From Lysinibacillus_B sp031181585 (lineage in GTDB: Bacteria > Bacillota > Bacilli > Bacillales_A > Planococcaceae), in assembly GCF_047301505.1 (NCBI RefSeq), contig NZ_CP154840.1, forward strand, positions 930,001 through 994,000: a DNA stretch of 64,000 nt. The letters run 5' to 3'. A program made the translations under genes and the position numbers. Shown here in pieces: positions 43,152 through 51,653 of the stretch. The notes beneath the pieces are model-generated. The model did not search any database and was not told the origin of the DNA. It worked only from the letters and a program-made list of their open reading frames with translations. The first letter of the stretch is position 1; every line of letters begins with the position of its first letter.

Positions 43152-43912
43152 CGGAACGATGGCTGGTAATTGGCGGAGACGCAAGGATGAAGGAGCTGGC
43201 GAAGATGATGTCAGCGCCGCACCGTACTGTCTTCTATAAAAATGCGGCAACCTGGGATGCAGGGGTAAATGCTACTGTTCTTGATTTTGGTCCGGATCAT
43301 ATTGTTTTACCTATACAACCATTAGCAATAGATGTCCCGCTGCTGCTTGGAACAAAGCATGTAAAATTCTATGCGGGAAGATTAACAGATGAGTGGCGGG
43401 CAATGTTGAAAAATGAAAGAGTCATTCAGTATTTGGAAAATGAATCATTTATATGGAAGAATGCTGCGCTTACTGCAGAGAGCTTCATTTCTTATTGGTA
43501 TCAAAAAGAATGGACACTGCGCGGGAAGCATTTTATTGTAACCGGGTTCGGCCGTGTCGCAAAACTGCTTGCACAAGCTTTAACTGGCCTGCATGCTGAT
43601 GTGACAATTGCCGTGCGTTCCCGCCCGCAACTTCTCGAGGCAGAGCTTCTTGGATATGATACGATTTGTTTACAGCCAGAGTATATAAAGGATGCAACTG
43701 CTCTTATAAATACGATACCTGCCCAATGGCTGACACAGCCGTTCAGCGATGTAATTAAAATGCCAATATATGACCTTGCTTCAGCACCTGGCTGCTGTTA
43801 CTTTGTAACGCGGCAGGATTATACACCGTTACTTGCATTGCCTGGGAAATATTTCTCAGAAGATGCAGCCAATCTTCTTTATGACTCAATTATGGAGGGG
43901 TGTGAATGTTAG
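43148..43912 (+). CDS. dpaA: Dipicolinate synthase subunit A (SpoVFA)
   Basis: Subunit A of the enzyme that makes dipicolinate, the spore-core calcium chelate, from dihydroxytetrahydrodipicolinate (produced by DapA). The product is 254 residues, somewhat shorter than the ~297 of B. subtilis. A Rossmann-type NAD(P)-binding stretch HFIVTGFGRVAKLLAQALTG lies near the middle, followed by INTIPAQWL and a YDLASAPG block, the latter typical of the family. Four-base overlap with ymxH, 7-base overlap with dpaB. Likely mother-cell expressed, by analogy. Confidence 0.93.
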   Translation: MTERWLVIGGDARMKELAKMMSAPHRTVFYKNAATWDAGVNATVLDFGPDHIVLPIQPLAIDVPLLLGTKHVKFYAGRLTDEWRAMLKNERVIQYLENESFIWKNAALTAESFISYWYQKEWTLRGKHFIVTGFGRVAKLLAQALTGLHADVTIAVRSRPQLLEAELLGYDTICLQPEYIKDATALINTIPAQWLTQPFSDVIKMPIYDLASAPGCCYFVTRQDYTPLLALPGKYFSEDAANLLYDSIMEGCEC

Positions 43913-44496
43913 AGGGAAAGCGTGTAGGGCTAGGTATTACTGCCTCCCACTGCACATATGAGGATGTCATCCCAAAAATCAAAAACTTAACAGATGCGGG
44001 TGCAATCGTCGTACCGATTGTCACGCCATCTGTTTTGCATGCAGCAACACGCTTCGGCACGGGAGCTGAATGGATAAAAAAAATTGAGGAACTTGCGGGT
44101 GAAAAGGTTATTTCCTCAATGGCAGAGGCAGAGCCGCTTGGACCGAGTAAGCCATTGGATTGTATGATTATTGCTCCTATGACGGGGAATTCTATTAGTA
44201 AATTTGCAAATGCTGCGACAGACTCACCTGTACTAATGGCAGCAAAGGCAACCTTACGTAACGGAAGCCCAGTAGTTCTAGGCATTTCTACAAATGATGC
44301 CCTTGGTTTAAATGGAATGAACATCATGAAGCTTTTGAATGCGAAGAATGTATACTTTATACCGTTTGGGCAAGATGATCCAATTAATAAACCTACGTCA
44401 ATGATAGCAGATTTCACTAAGATGGTAGAAACTGTTCATCATGCAATTACTTATAAAAAACAATATCAGCCAATATTTATTCAGTATTTGAAATAG
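43906..44496 (+). CDS. dpaB: Dipicolinate synthase subunit B (SpoVFB)
   Basis: Flavoprotein-like subunit B of dipicolinate synthase. The 196 residues begin LEGKRVGLGITASHC, the characteristic glycine-rich flavodoxin-type start, and include MIIAPMTGNSISKFANAATDSP and VLGISTNDALGLNGMNIMKLL, conserved in SpoVFB and related to the HFCD/UbiX-Dfp fold. Overlaps dpaA by 7 bases. Together with asd and dapA downstream it channels aspartate-semialdehyde into dipicolinate during sporulation. Confidence 0.95.
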   Translation: MLEGKRVGLGITASHCTYEDVIPKIKNLTDAGAIVVPIVTPSVLHAATRFGTGAEWIKKIEELAGEKVISSMAEAEPLGPSKPLDCMIIAPMTGNSISKFANAATDSPVLMAAKATLRNGSPVVLGISTNDALGLNGMNIMKLLNAKNVYFIPFGQDDPINKPTSMIADFTKMVETVHHAITYKKQYQPIFIQYLK

Positions 44497-44527
44497 TCAA
44501 ATAACCGTACACAATATTCTTATTTTG

Positions 44528-44536
44528 TGATACAAT
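44528..44536 (+). promoter_or_regulatory. asd promoter (extended -10)
   Basis: TGATACAAT is an extended -10 (TACAAT 44531-44536) 44 bases before the asd ATG. No good -35 is seen. It would allow asd-dapA transcription during growth, independent of the sporulation promoter. Confidence 0.5.
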
Positions 44537-44579
44537 ATGCAACATTATGTAACTAGTTTTTTTTAGGAGAGATGAGACA

Positions 44580-45620
44580 ATGACAAAACACTACAATGTC
44601 GCTGTTGTCGGAGCAACTGGCGCGGTCGGCTCAAAGATGATGGAGCATTTAATCAAACGCAACTTCCCAATCGGATCTATTAAATTTTTAGCATCGGCGC
44701 GATCAGCCGGCAAGCCAGTCGAGTTTAATGGCCAAACATATACAATTGAAGAAGCTACACCAGAAAGCTTTGAAGGTGTAGATATTGCCCTCTTCTCTGC
44801 AGGCGGGTCGGTATCAGCAGCTCTTGCACCAGAAGCGGCGAAACGAGGCGCAATTGTCATTGATAATACAAGTCACTTCCGTATGGATCCAGAAGTACCG
44901 CTTGTTGTACCAGAAGTAAATCGTCATGTATTAAAAACAATTCCGAAAGGCATTATCGCTAACCCGAACTGTTCAACTATCCAAATGGTAGCAGCACTCC
45001 AACCAATCCGTGAGAAATTCGGCTTAACAAAAGTTGTAGTATCTACATATCAGGCAGTTTCAGGTTCCGGTATTGCTGCAATAGAAGAGTTAAAAACACA
45101 ATCTGCACAGTGGGAAAAAGGAAAGGATGTAGAAGCAAACGTCCTTCCTGCAAAATCAGATAAAAAACATTATCCGATTGCTCGCAATGTTATTCCGCAA
45201 ATTGATAAATTTACGGATAATGGCTATACGTTTGAAGAAATGAAAATGATTAACGAAACGAAGAAGATCATGGAACTTCCAAGTCTGCATGTTGCAGCCA
45301 CTTGTGTACGCGTTCCTGTCGTTTCAGGACATTCTGAATCTGTCTATATTGAACTTGAAAAGGAAGCGACGGTTGAAGACATTTTCGCAGCCCTTAAAGA
45401 TGCACCTGGTATCGTTCTACAAGATGATATAACAACGCAGGAATATCCAATGCCGATTTATGCTGAAGGTGAAGATCCAACGTTTGTTGGCCGTATTCGT
45501 CGAGATTTAGATAATCCGAAGGGCTTCCATATGTGGATTGTAGCTGACAATTTGTTAAAAGGAGCGGCACTAAACTCGATTCAAATAGCTGAAGCGATGA
45601 TTGAGGATAACTTATTATAA
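44580..45620 (+). CDS. asd: Aspartate-semialdehyde dehydrogenase
   Basis: Reduces aspartyl phosphate to aspartate semialdehyde for lysine, diaminopimelate, threonine/methionine and dipicolinate. The 346 residues show the N-terminal NADP loop VVGATGAVGSKM, the active-site Cys131 in ANPNCSTIQM, and QAVSGSGIAAIEEL, HVAATCVRVPV and IELEK, as in Bacillales Asd. AGGAG precedes the ATG. In B. subtilis dapG (aspartokinase I) sits between asd and dapA; here dapA follows directly. Confidence 0.97.
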   Translation: MTKHYNVAVVGATGAVGSKMMEHLIKRNFPIGSIKFLASARSAGKPVEFNGQTYTIEEATPESFEGVDIALFSAGGSVSAALAPEAAKRGAIVIDNTSHFRMDPEVPLVVPEVNRHVLKTIPKGIIANPNCSTIQMVAALQPIREKFGLTKVVVSTYQAVSGSGIAAIEELKTQSAQWEKGKDVEANVLPAKSDKKHYPIARNVIPQIDKFTDNGYTFEEMKMINETKKIMELPSLHVAATCVRVPVVSGHSESVYIELEKEATVEDIFAALKDAPGIVLQDDITTQEYPMPIYAEGEDPTFVGRIRRDLDNPKGFHMWIVADNLLKGAALNSIQIAEAMIEDNLL

Positions 45621-45634
45621 AAGGGGTGCGGAGT

Positions 45635-46546
45635 ATGAATTTAGGTCGTATTGGAACGGCGATGATTACGCCGTTTAAAAAAGATGGCACAATTAACTAT
45701 CCAGAATTAGAACGCATTATTAATCACTTGATCGATAATGGAACGGATGCAATTATTGCATGCGGTACAACATCTGAGAACCCAACAATGTCAACAGAGG
45801 AAAAAATCGAAGTAGTTCGTTTTACGGTGGAAAAAGTTGCTGGACGTATTCCGGTTATTGCAGGAACTGGAGATAACGAAACAGCTTATTCTATTATGAT
45901 GACGCACAATGCTGAGAAGAATGGTGCGGATGGTATTATGCTTGTAACGCCGTACTATAACAAACCAAATCAACGAGGTATATATGCCCATTTCGAAACA
46001 ATTGCGAAGCAAACCTCTCTTCCTGTCATGTTATATAATGTACCGGGTCGTACAGGTGCAAACGTATTGGCAGAAACGACAATTGCCCTAAGCAAGGATG
46101 TTCCTAATATTACTTGCATTAAAGAAGCAAGTGGTAACCTGGATCAAATGGGTGATATTATTGAAAATGTTGATAAAGATTTTTTAGTTTACTCTGGGGA
46201 TGATGGTTTAACATTGCCGCTGCTTGCCATTGGAGGCGCTGGGATTATTTCAGTGGCATCTCATGTCGTGGGAAATGACATGCAGCTGATGATGAAGGCG
46301 TTTGAACAAGGAAATCATGTACTGGCAGCGAAAATTCACCGCGCATTGCTGCCACTTGTGCGCGCGTTATTTGCACAGCCAAACCCGTCACCGATCAAGT
46401 ATGCGATGACGAAGTTAGGTTTTGATACATTGGATGTGCGGATGCCGATGATGGAAATGTTACCAGAAGAAAAAGCGGCATTCGACCGTATCTGGGATAC
46501 GTACCAGGAAAAAGCGAAAGACTTCCGCGAATTGGCGATTCAATAA
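45635..46546 (+). CDS. dapA: 4-hydroxy-tetrahydrodipicolinate synthase
   Basis: Condenses pyruvate with aspartate semialdehyde. ATG 45635 is used (AAAAGGGG upstream, N-terminus MNLGRIGTAMITPFKKDG); GTG 45626 in frame would overlap that site. The 303 residues keep Schiff-base Lys163 (CIKEASGN), Tyr134 (LYNVPGRTG) and the G-T-T-S loop (CGTTSENPTM). It follows asd by 14 bases. Its product is the substrate for DpaA/DpaB as well as lysine, which explains the operon. Confidence 0.97.
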   Translation: MNLGRIGTAMITPFKKDGTINYPELERIINHLIDNGTDAIIACGTTSENPTMSTEEKIEVVRFTVEKVAGRIPVIAGTGDNETAYSIMMTHNAEKNGADGIMLVTPYYNKPNQRGIYAHFETIAKQTSLPVMLYNVPGRTGANVLAETTIALSKDVPNITCIKEASGNLDQMGDIIENVDKDFLVYSGDDGLTLPLLAIGGAGIISVASHVVGNDMQLMMKAFEQGNHVLAAKIHRALLPLVRALFAQPNPSPIKYAMTKLGFDTLDVRMPMMEMLPEEKAAFDRIWDTYQEKAKDFRELAIQ

Positions 46547-46600
46547 TAAACGATTCACTAAATGCATACTAAGCAACACATACTCTAAAGTTAAAGATAT

Positions 46601-46630
46601 AAAACCAGCGTATTTCTCACGCTGGTTTTT
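46601..46630 (+). terminator. dapA terminator
   Basis: AAAACCAGCGT (46601-46611) pairs perfectly with ACGCTGGTTTT (46619-46629), loop of 7, T-run. Closes the asd-dapA unit. Confidence 0.92.
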
Positions 46631-47281
46631 CTATTACATGGCTGGAAGCATTGTATCCTGCAAAGAATAGTGCAGAAACAAGAAGCTGGGGGGGAAGAAT
46701 GGATATGTAATTTTCATTCACATACATATAGTGAAAGTTCAATCAATGCGAATGAAAACCTCTCGCTAATGGTATAGAAGAAGTAATAGGATGGATAACT
46801 CTTTTACTCGTAACGACGAGTACTAGAACAGCTATGCTTCAATAGATTAAGTACATGTATGTAGATGATATTACGTCTACGACTCTCACTTTTCTGATGC
46901 CTTAAGGTAGGGGCTTTGCTTTTAAATGATATAAGTACCAGCACATTATTACGGGTTGTAAAGATAGGAAATGGCGTCACTAACGGGGCATGTGTATTTT
47001 TGATTTGTGCTTATGGGAAACTCAACGTATAATGAATTTTAAGTGGTTGCTGTTCGGGATAATTTTTCTGTTATAGAAAATGATGAATAATTAATTTAAG
47101 TAATGTCTAGGCATTTGCGCTACCTATTTACAGGGTTGAAAGGGAGAGGAAAGCTAGATGCTCTTTATAGGAAGAATCATAGGGAGAGCTAACTTTTAAA
47201 AATGGAAAATCGCTATTAACCATCCTTCTTACCCGCAATAGCTGTACGTATGCGGAAATGCATTTCATAGGAGGAAATAAA
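46631..47281. other. Long gap dapA-rnjB with no recognisable gene
   Basis: This stretch after the dapA terminator lacks any ORF of note in six frames. It contains a 7-base hairpin TACTCGT/ACGAGTA (46805-46822), a second stem GTAGATG/CGTCTAC (46861-46880), and a 12-codon ORF (47158-47199, GAGAGGAAAG before its ATG) within the rnjB leader. Base composition is not noticeably different from neighbours. Degraded former genes (tepA, dapG) or a small RNA are possible; nothing specific is seen. Confidence 0.5.
47005..47033 (+). promoter_or_regulatory. rnjB promoter
   Basis: TTGTGC (47005-47010), 17-base spacer, perfect TATAAT (47028-47033). The predicted leader to rnjB is about 240 bases, unusually long. 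Confidence 0.7.
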
Positions 47282-48949
47282 GTGAATAAAACGAAAAACG
47301 AAGTAATCCGCATTATCCCGCTTGGAGGAGTGGGAGAGATCGGTAAAGCCATGTATGTAGTAGAAATCGATGAAGAGATTTTCGTCGTAGACAGCGGATT
47401 GATGTTCCCAGAAGATGAAATGCTAGGGATCGATATTGTTATTCCGGATATTACGTATTTAGAGGAAAACAAAGAGCGTGTGAAAGGGATTTTCCTGACA
47501 CATGGCCATGAGGACGCTATTGGTTCGATTGCCTATGTCCTGCAAAAAATTAAGGCGCCAGTGTACGGATCGAAATTAACGATTGCTTTGGCAAAAGAAC
47601 ATCTTAAGGAACTTCCTGCTCCACATCAGGTGAAGTTCTTTGAAGTGACGAACAAAAGTCGTATGAATTTCCAGTCGACATATGTAACCTTCTTCCATAC
47701 AACACACTCCATTCCGGACTCACTTGGTGTTGTATTCCATACGTCGGAAGGTGCTATTGTACACACAGGGGAATTTAAGTTTGACCAGTCGGCACAAGGT
47801 AAATTCCGCCCGGATTTAGCAAAAATGGCTCAGCTTGGGGAAGAAGGCGTGTTTATTCTTCTTTCCGAATCAACAGAGGCTGAGCGTCCAGGCTATACAA
47901 CGAGTGAAACGGTAATTGCTGAACGTCTGGCTAAAACATTCCATGCAGCACCAGGACGAATTTTAGTAGCGGTGTATGCATCAAACTTTATTCGGATTCA
48001 GCAGGTATTTACACAGGCGCAGGCATCATATCGTAAAGTAGCGGTAGTAGGTAAATCCTTGGAAAAGGTAGTAAATCTTGGATTGAACCTTGGGTATTTA
48101 GAGATTGATGAAGATACATTGATTCCGGTAGGAGATATCCATAAATACCAGGAGGATGAAATTGTCATCATTGCAACAGGTAATCAAGGGGAGCCGCTTG
48201 ATGCATTGGATAAGATTATTCGTAAGCATCACCGTGATATTAAAATTAAAGAAACAGATACAGTGCTGATTACATTTACGCCGTCACCAGGCTTGGAAGT
48301 ACAAATGTATAACACAATGAACCAAATCGCTAAGGCTGGGGCACGTGTATTGACAGCGGATAAAAAAGTCCATGTATCAGGACACGGCAGCCAAGAAGAC
48401 TTGAAGCTTATGCTGAATCTAATGCGTCCAAAATACTTTGTTCCTATTCAGGGAGAGTATCGTATGCTGATTGCCCACTCAAAGCTGGCACAATCAATTG
48501 GTATGCAAAAATCCCAGATTTTTATCGCTGATAAAGGGGATATTGTAGAACATAAAAATGGAAAAGTGCGCATGAGTGGCCGAGTACAAGCAGGAAATGT
48601 CCTTATCGATGGAATTGGTGTAGGAGATGTTGGTAATATTGTACTTCGTGACCGGAAACTGTTATCCCAGGATGGTATTTTCATCGTGGTTGTTACGTTG
48701 AATCGTGCTCAAAAGAGAATTGCCTCTGGTCCGGAAATTTTATCCCGTGGATTCGTTTATGTAAGAGAATCCGAAGAGCTGATGGTCGAGGCAGCAGATA
48801 TCGCGCGTACCGTTATTGAAAAGTATGTAAATAAAGACACGTTTGAATGGACGAACATTAAACAAGAGATACGTGACGAGCTAAACACTTACTTATTCCA
48901 AAAAACGAAACGCCGCCCAATGATCATCCCAATTATTATGGAATATTAA
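47282..48949 (+). CDS. rnjB: Ribonuclease J2
   Basis: Beta-CASP metallo-lactamase ribonuclease, partner of RNase J1 in Bacillales. GTG 47282 is chosen for AGGAGG just upstream and for the family start (MNKTKNEVIRIIPLGGVGEIGKAM in parts); an ATG at 47258 would include the ribosome site. The 555 residues match B. subtilis RnjB length. The metal motif reads H74-G-H76-E-D78-A79, so the His that normally ends HxHxDH is Ala, the degenerate form reported for J2 proteins and associated with weak activity. C-terminal end has RRPMIIPIIMEY. Confidence 0.93.
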   Translation: MNKTKNEVIRIIPLGGVGEIGKAMYVVEIDEEIFVVDSGLMFPEDEMLGIDIVIPDITYLEENKERVKGIFLTHGHEDAIGSIAYVLQKIKAPVYGSKLTIALAKEHLKELPAPHQVKFFEVTNKSRMNFQSTYVTFFHTTHSIPDSLGVVFHTSEGAIVHTGEFKFDQSAQGKFRPDLAKMAQLGEEGVFILLSESTEAERPGYTTSETVIAERLAKTFHAAPGRILVAVYASNFIRIQQVFTQAQASYRKVAVVGKSLEKVVNLGLNLGYLEIDEDTLIPVGDIHKYQEDEIVIIATGNQGEPLDALDKIIRKHHRDIKIKETDTVLITFTPSPGLEVQMYNTMNQIAKAGARVLTADKKVHVSGHGSQEDLKLMLNLMRPKYFVPIQGEYRMLIAHSKLAQSIGMQKSQIFIADKGDIVEHKNGKVRMSGRVQAGNVLIDGIGVGDVGNIVLRDRKLLSQDGIFIVVVTLNRAQKRIASGPEILSRGFVYVRESEELMVEAADIARTVIEKYVNKDTFEWTNIKQEIRDELNTYLFQKTKRRPMIIPIIMEY

Positions 48950-48953
48950 GACT

Positions 48954-48999
48954 AAAGGATTTTCTTTCGCTCGTGCAGCAGAAAGAAAATCCTTTTTTT
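48954..48999 (+). terminator. rnjB terminator
   Basis: AAAGGATTTTCTTTC (48954-48968) pairs perfectly with GAAAGAAAATCCTTT (48981-48995), loop of 12, then TTTT. A very stable stem 4 bases after the stop. Confidence 0.95.
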
Positions 49000-49168
49000 C
49001 GACTTCTTCCACTGAATGTCTAGACGCTCGCTGAAAGAAGTGAAAGCCTCCAGCGGATGTGATAGTTTTAGCTTACACAAAGCTGAAGATGGACATCATG
49101 ACGTCAAGAAGCAATAGAATTGATTTCGGGAAAATGTGTGTCCTTATTAAAGAAAGCAGGTGTTTTTA

Positions 49169-51457
49169 ATGGCTGAGAAGAAAAATAAAAAGAGGGAGAA
49201 GGGACAAACAAAAGCAAAGAGCAAAGGAAGTAAGGAGCTGCATCCGTTAGCATATGAAATTATCGGTATTTTACTAATTGCATTCGCGATGATTTCATTT
49301 TTTGAAATGGGTGTTGTTGGACGGCTTGTGCAGACAGTCTCCATGTTCTTCCTGGGTAATTTGCATTTCTTTGTACCATTTCTTTGCGTTTTTGTAGCAG
49401 GTATGCTGATGGTAAGAAGGCGTGGCGTAAGGATGACAAATCGGATGGTAATCGGTTTGCAGTGCATTTTGGCAAGCTTCGCTGTATTCAGCCACTCCAT
49501 TCTTTTTGAACAGCTGCATCAAGCCAATCTCTTATTGACTGATTCTGTACTTCGTGAAACATGGCGTATTTTAATCGAGACAGAAGGGATTGCAAATCGG
49601 GGAGACTCACTCGGGGGAGGGATGGTCGGAGCGCTTCTATTTAGCATGTTCCATGTTTTATTTGATGCTTCAGGTGCCAAAATTGCAGCATTTGTTCTTT
49701 TCCTTATCGGTGTCATTTTGATTACCGGTAAGGCGCTCATTCCTATATTAATTGAAAAGGGTCCAAGCATGCAGTTTAAGCTTAAACGGCGTAAAGGGAA
49801 AAAGCCCACCGCACGCTCCACAAGCTCCACACGTCCCAAACGAACGAGAGCAAGCAGCGAGCCCGAGGAGACGGTCGCGACGATAGAGGAGGAGCGGACA
49901 GAGTATTCCGAACCGGTTATTTCTGCCTTTACGGAAAATGTTATGCAGCGAAGCGAAGAGAGGGTAAAGCCGAAGGAAGAGGAGCCGCCAGCGGCAGAAG
50001 AAATGGTCGTTTCAGTAGAAAGTACTCCTGAAAATGCTCTTTATACATTACCTCCCTTCCAACTGTTAAATCCTCCTCCTGAGCATGATCAAAGTGGAGA
50101 GTACAGTGTCATACAGGCGAATGCAAAAAAACTGGAACAGACATTCCATAGCTTTGGTGTAAAAGCACGTGTTATGCAAGTCCATCTTGGTCCCGCTGTG
50201 ACAAAATATGAAATCCTGCCGGATGTAGGTGTTAAAGTAAGTAAAATTGTCGGCTTGCAGGATGATTTAGCTTTGGCTTTAGCAGCAAAGGATATCCGGA
50301 TTGAGGCGCCGATTCCAGGTAAATCAGCTATTGGAATTGAAGTTCCAAATAGTGAAGTGGCTATTGTTACGTTACGTGAAGTGTTGGAGGCAAAAGAAAA
50401 CAACCGTCCTGATGCAAAACTGCTTATCGGCTTCGGCCGCGATATTACAGGACAAGCCAAACTCGCCGAGCTTAATAAAATGCCGCACTTACTTGTCGCA
50501 GGTTCAACAGGGAGTGGTAAATCAGTATGTATTAATGGCATTATTGTGTCACTTTTAATGCGGGCTGCTCCCCATGAAGTAAAAATGATGATGATTGATC
50601 CGAAAATGGTAGAACTCAATGTCTATAACGGAATTCCCCATCTCTTGGCACCCGTTGTGACGGATCCGCGGAAGGCAGCACAGGCGTTACAGAAGGTCGT
50701 GTCTGAAATGGAGCGGCGCTATGACCTATTCTCCCATACTGGTACACGAAATATAGAGGGTTATAATGAACATGTCGATGCGTATAATAAGGAAAATGAA
50801 GACAAGCAGCCGAAGCTTCCTTACATTGTCGTTATAGTAGACGAGCTTGCCGATCTAATGATGGTAGCGCCGGGAGAAGTGGAGGATGCGATCACTCGTC
50901 TTGCTCAAATGGCCCGCGCTGCAGGGATACATTTGATTTTAGCGACCCAGCGTCCGTCGGTGGATGTTATTACCGGTATTATTAAAGCAAATATTCCTTC
51001 TCGAATTGCGTTTGCCGTATCAAGTGCTATTGATTCCCGGACGATATTAGATATGGGGGGGGCTGAACGATTGCTTGGACGTGGAGATATGCTTTTCCTT
51101 CCTGCAGGTGCTTCCAAGCCGACACGTGTGCAAGGGGCCTTTTTATCCGACATGGAGGTGCAGACGGTAGTTGATTATGTGATTTCGCAACAGAAGGCAC
51201 AATATGAAGAAACAATGATTCCGACCGATGAGCCTGTCCATGAGATGTCGGAAGAAAAAGATGCATTATATGATGAAGCGGTACAGCTTGTAGTCGAAAT
51301 GCAAAGCGCATCTGTATCTATGCTGCAACGTAAATTCCGTATTGGCTATGCCAGAGCAGCACGTATTATGGACCAGATGGAAATGAGAGGAGTCGTCAGT
51401 CCACCTGATGGCAGCAGGCCAAGACAAGTCCTTATGACTAAGGCTATGATCGAATAA
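49169..51457 (+). CDS. spoIIIE: FtsK/SpoIIIE-family DNA translocase
   Basis: Moves the chromosome into the forespore and helps segregation at septa. ATG 49169 has AGGTG 6 bases upstream; the start GTG at 49160 would put the ribosome site inside. The 762 residues have four or more membrane segments in the first ~200, a variable charged linker (about 205-300), the motor domain with Walker A AGSTGSGKS near 445-453, Walker B VVIVDELADLMM, and a C-terminal gamma winged-helix (SMLQRKFRIGYARAARIMDQME). By position it corresponds to B. subtilis SpoIIIE rather than SftA. tepA and ylzJ, normally just upstream, are not found. Confidence 0.95.
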   Translation: MAEKKNKKREKGQTKAKSKGSKELHPLAYEIIGILLIAFAMISFFEMGVVGRLVQTVSMFFLGNLHFFVPFLCVFVAGMLMVRRRGVRMTNRMVIGLQCILASFAVFSHSILFEQLHQANLLLTDSVLRETWRILIETEGIANRGDSLGGGMVGALLFSMFHVLFDASGAKIAAFVLFLIGVILITGKALIPILIEKGPSMQFKLKRRKGKKPTARSTSSTRPKRTRASSEPEETVATIEEERTEYSEPVISAFTENVMQRSEERVKPKEEEPPAAEEMVVSVESTPENALYTLPPFQLLNPPPEHDQSGEYSVIQANAKKLEQTFHSFGVKARVMQVHLGPAVTKYEILPDVGVKVSKIVGLQDDLALALAAKDIRIEAPIPGKSAIGIEVPNSEVAIVTLREVLEAKENNRPDAKLLIGFGRDITGQAKLAELNKMPHLLVAGSTGSGKSVCINGIIVSLLMRAAPHEVKMMMIDPKMVELNVYNGIPHLLAPVVTDPRKAAQALQKVVSEMERRYDLFSHTGTRNIEGYNEHVDAYNKENEDKQPKLPYIVVIVDELADLMMVAPGEVEDAITRLAQMARAAGIHLILATQRPSVDVITGIIKANIPSRIAFAVSSAIDSRTILDMGGAERLLGRGDMLFLPAGASKPTRVQGAFLSDMEVQTVVDYVISQQKAQYEETMIPTDEPVHEMSEEKDALYDEAVQLVVEMQSASVSMLQRKFRIGYARAARIMDQMEMRGVVSPPDGSRPRQVLMTKAMIE

Positions 51458-51542
51458 TCACAAAATAGTTAGAAAAAATAGTATGATTTAAATGTGTCGA
51501 TTTTTAGCTTGGTAGAAAAAAAGTAGGATTTACTATATAAAA

Positions 51543-51557
51543 ATTTTCTTAAAATGT
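51543..51557. promoter_or_regulatory. CodY-like box before the GntR regulator
   Basis: AATTTTCTTAAAATG matches 13 of 15 positions of the CodY consensus AATTTTCWGAAAATT. It lies 4 bases upstream of the -35 hexamer of the GntR/importer operon. In B. subtilis the homologous nupNOPQ guanosine importer is CodY-controlled, so nutritional repression here is a reasonable inference. Confidence 0.5.
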
Positions 51558-51560
51558 GTT

Positions 51561-51588
51561 TGCATATTCGGATAAAAGTGTTATATTA
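51561..51588 (+). promoter_or_regulatory. Promoter of the GntR/nucleoside-importer operon
   Basis: TTGCAT (51561-51566), 16-base spacer, TATATT (51583-51588). It sits 66 bases before the GTG start, between a CodY-like box and a 14-base dyad. Confidence 0.65.
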
Positions 51589-51616
51589 ATCAACGAATTA
51601 GTAGGAATTGTTGTAC

Positions 51617-51630
51617 ATCAGATGTCTGAT
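51617..51630. promoter_or_regulatory. Dyad, probable GntR operator
   Basis: ATCAGA (51617-51622) and TCTGAT (51625-51630) flank TG, just downstream of the -10; it overlaps ACATCAGATGT, also palindromic. The position, between promoter and gntR start, suits an autoregulatory site for the GntR protein encoded next. Confidence 0.5.
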
Positions 51631-51653
51631 CTCTAATTTTGGTGGTGGTGTAG

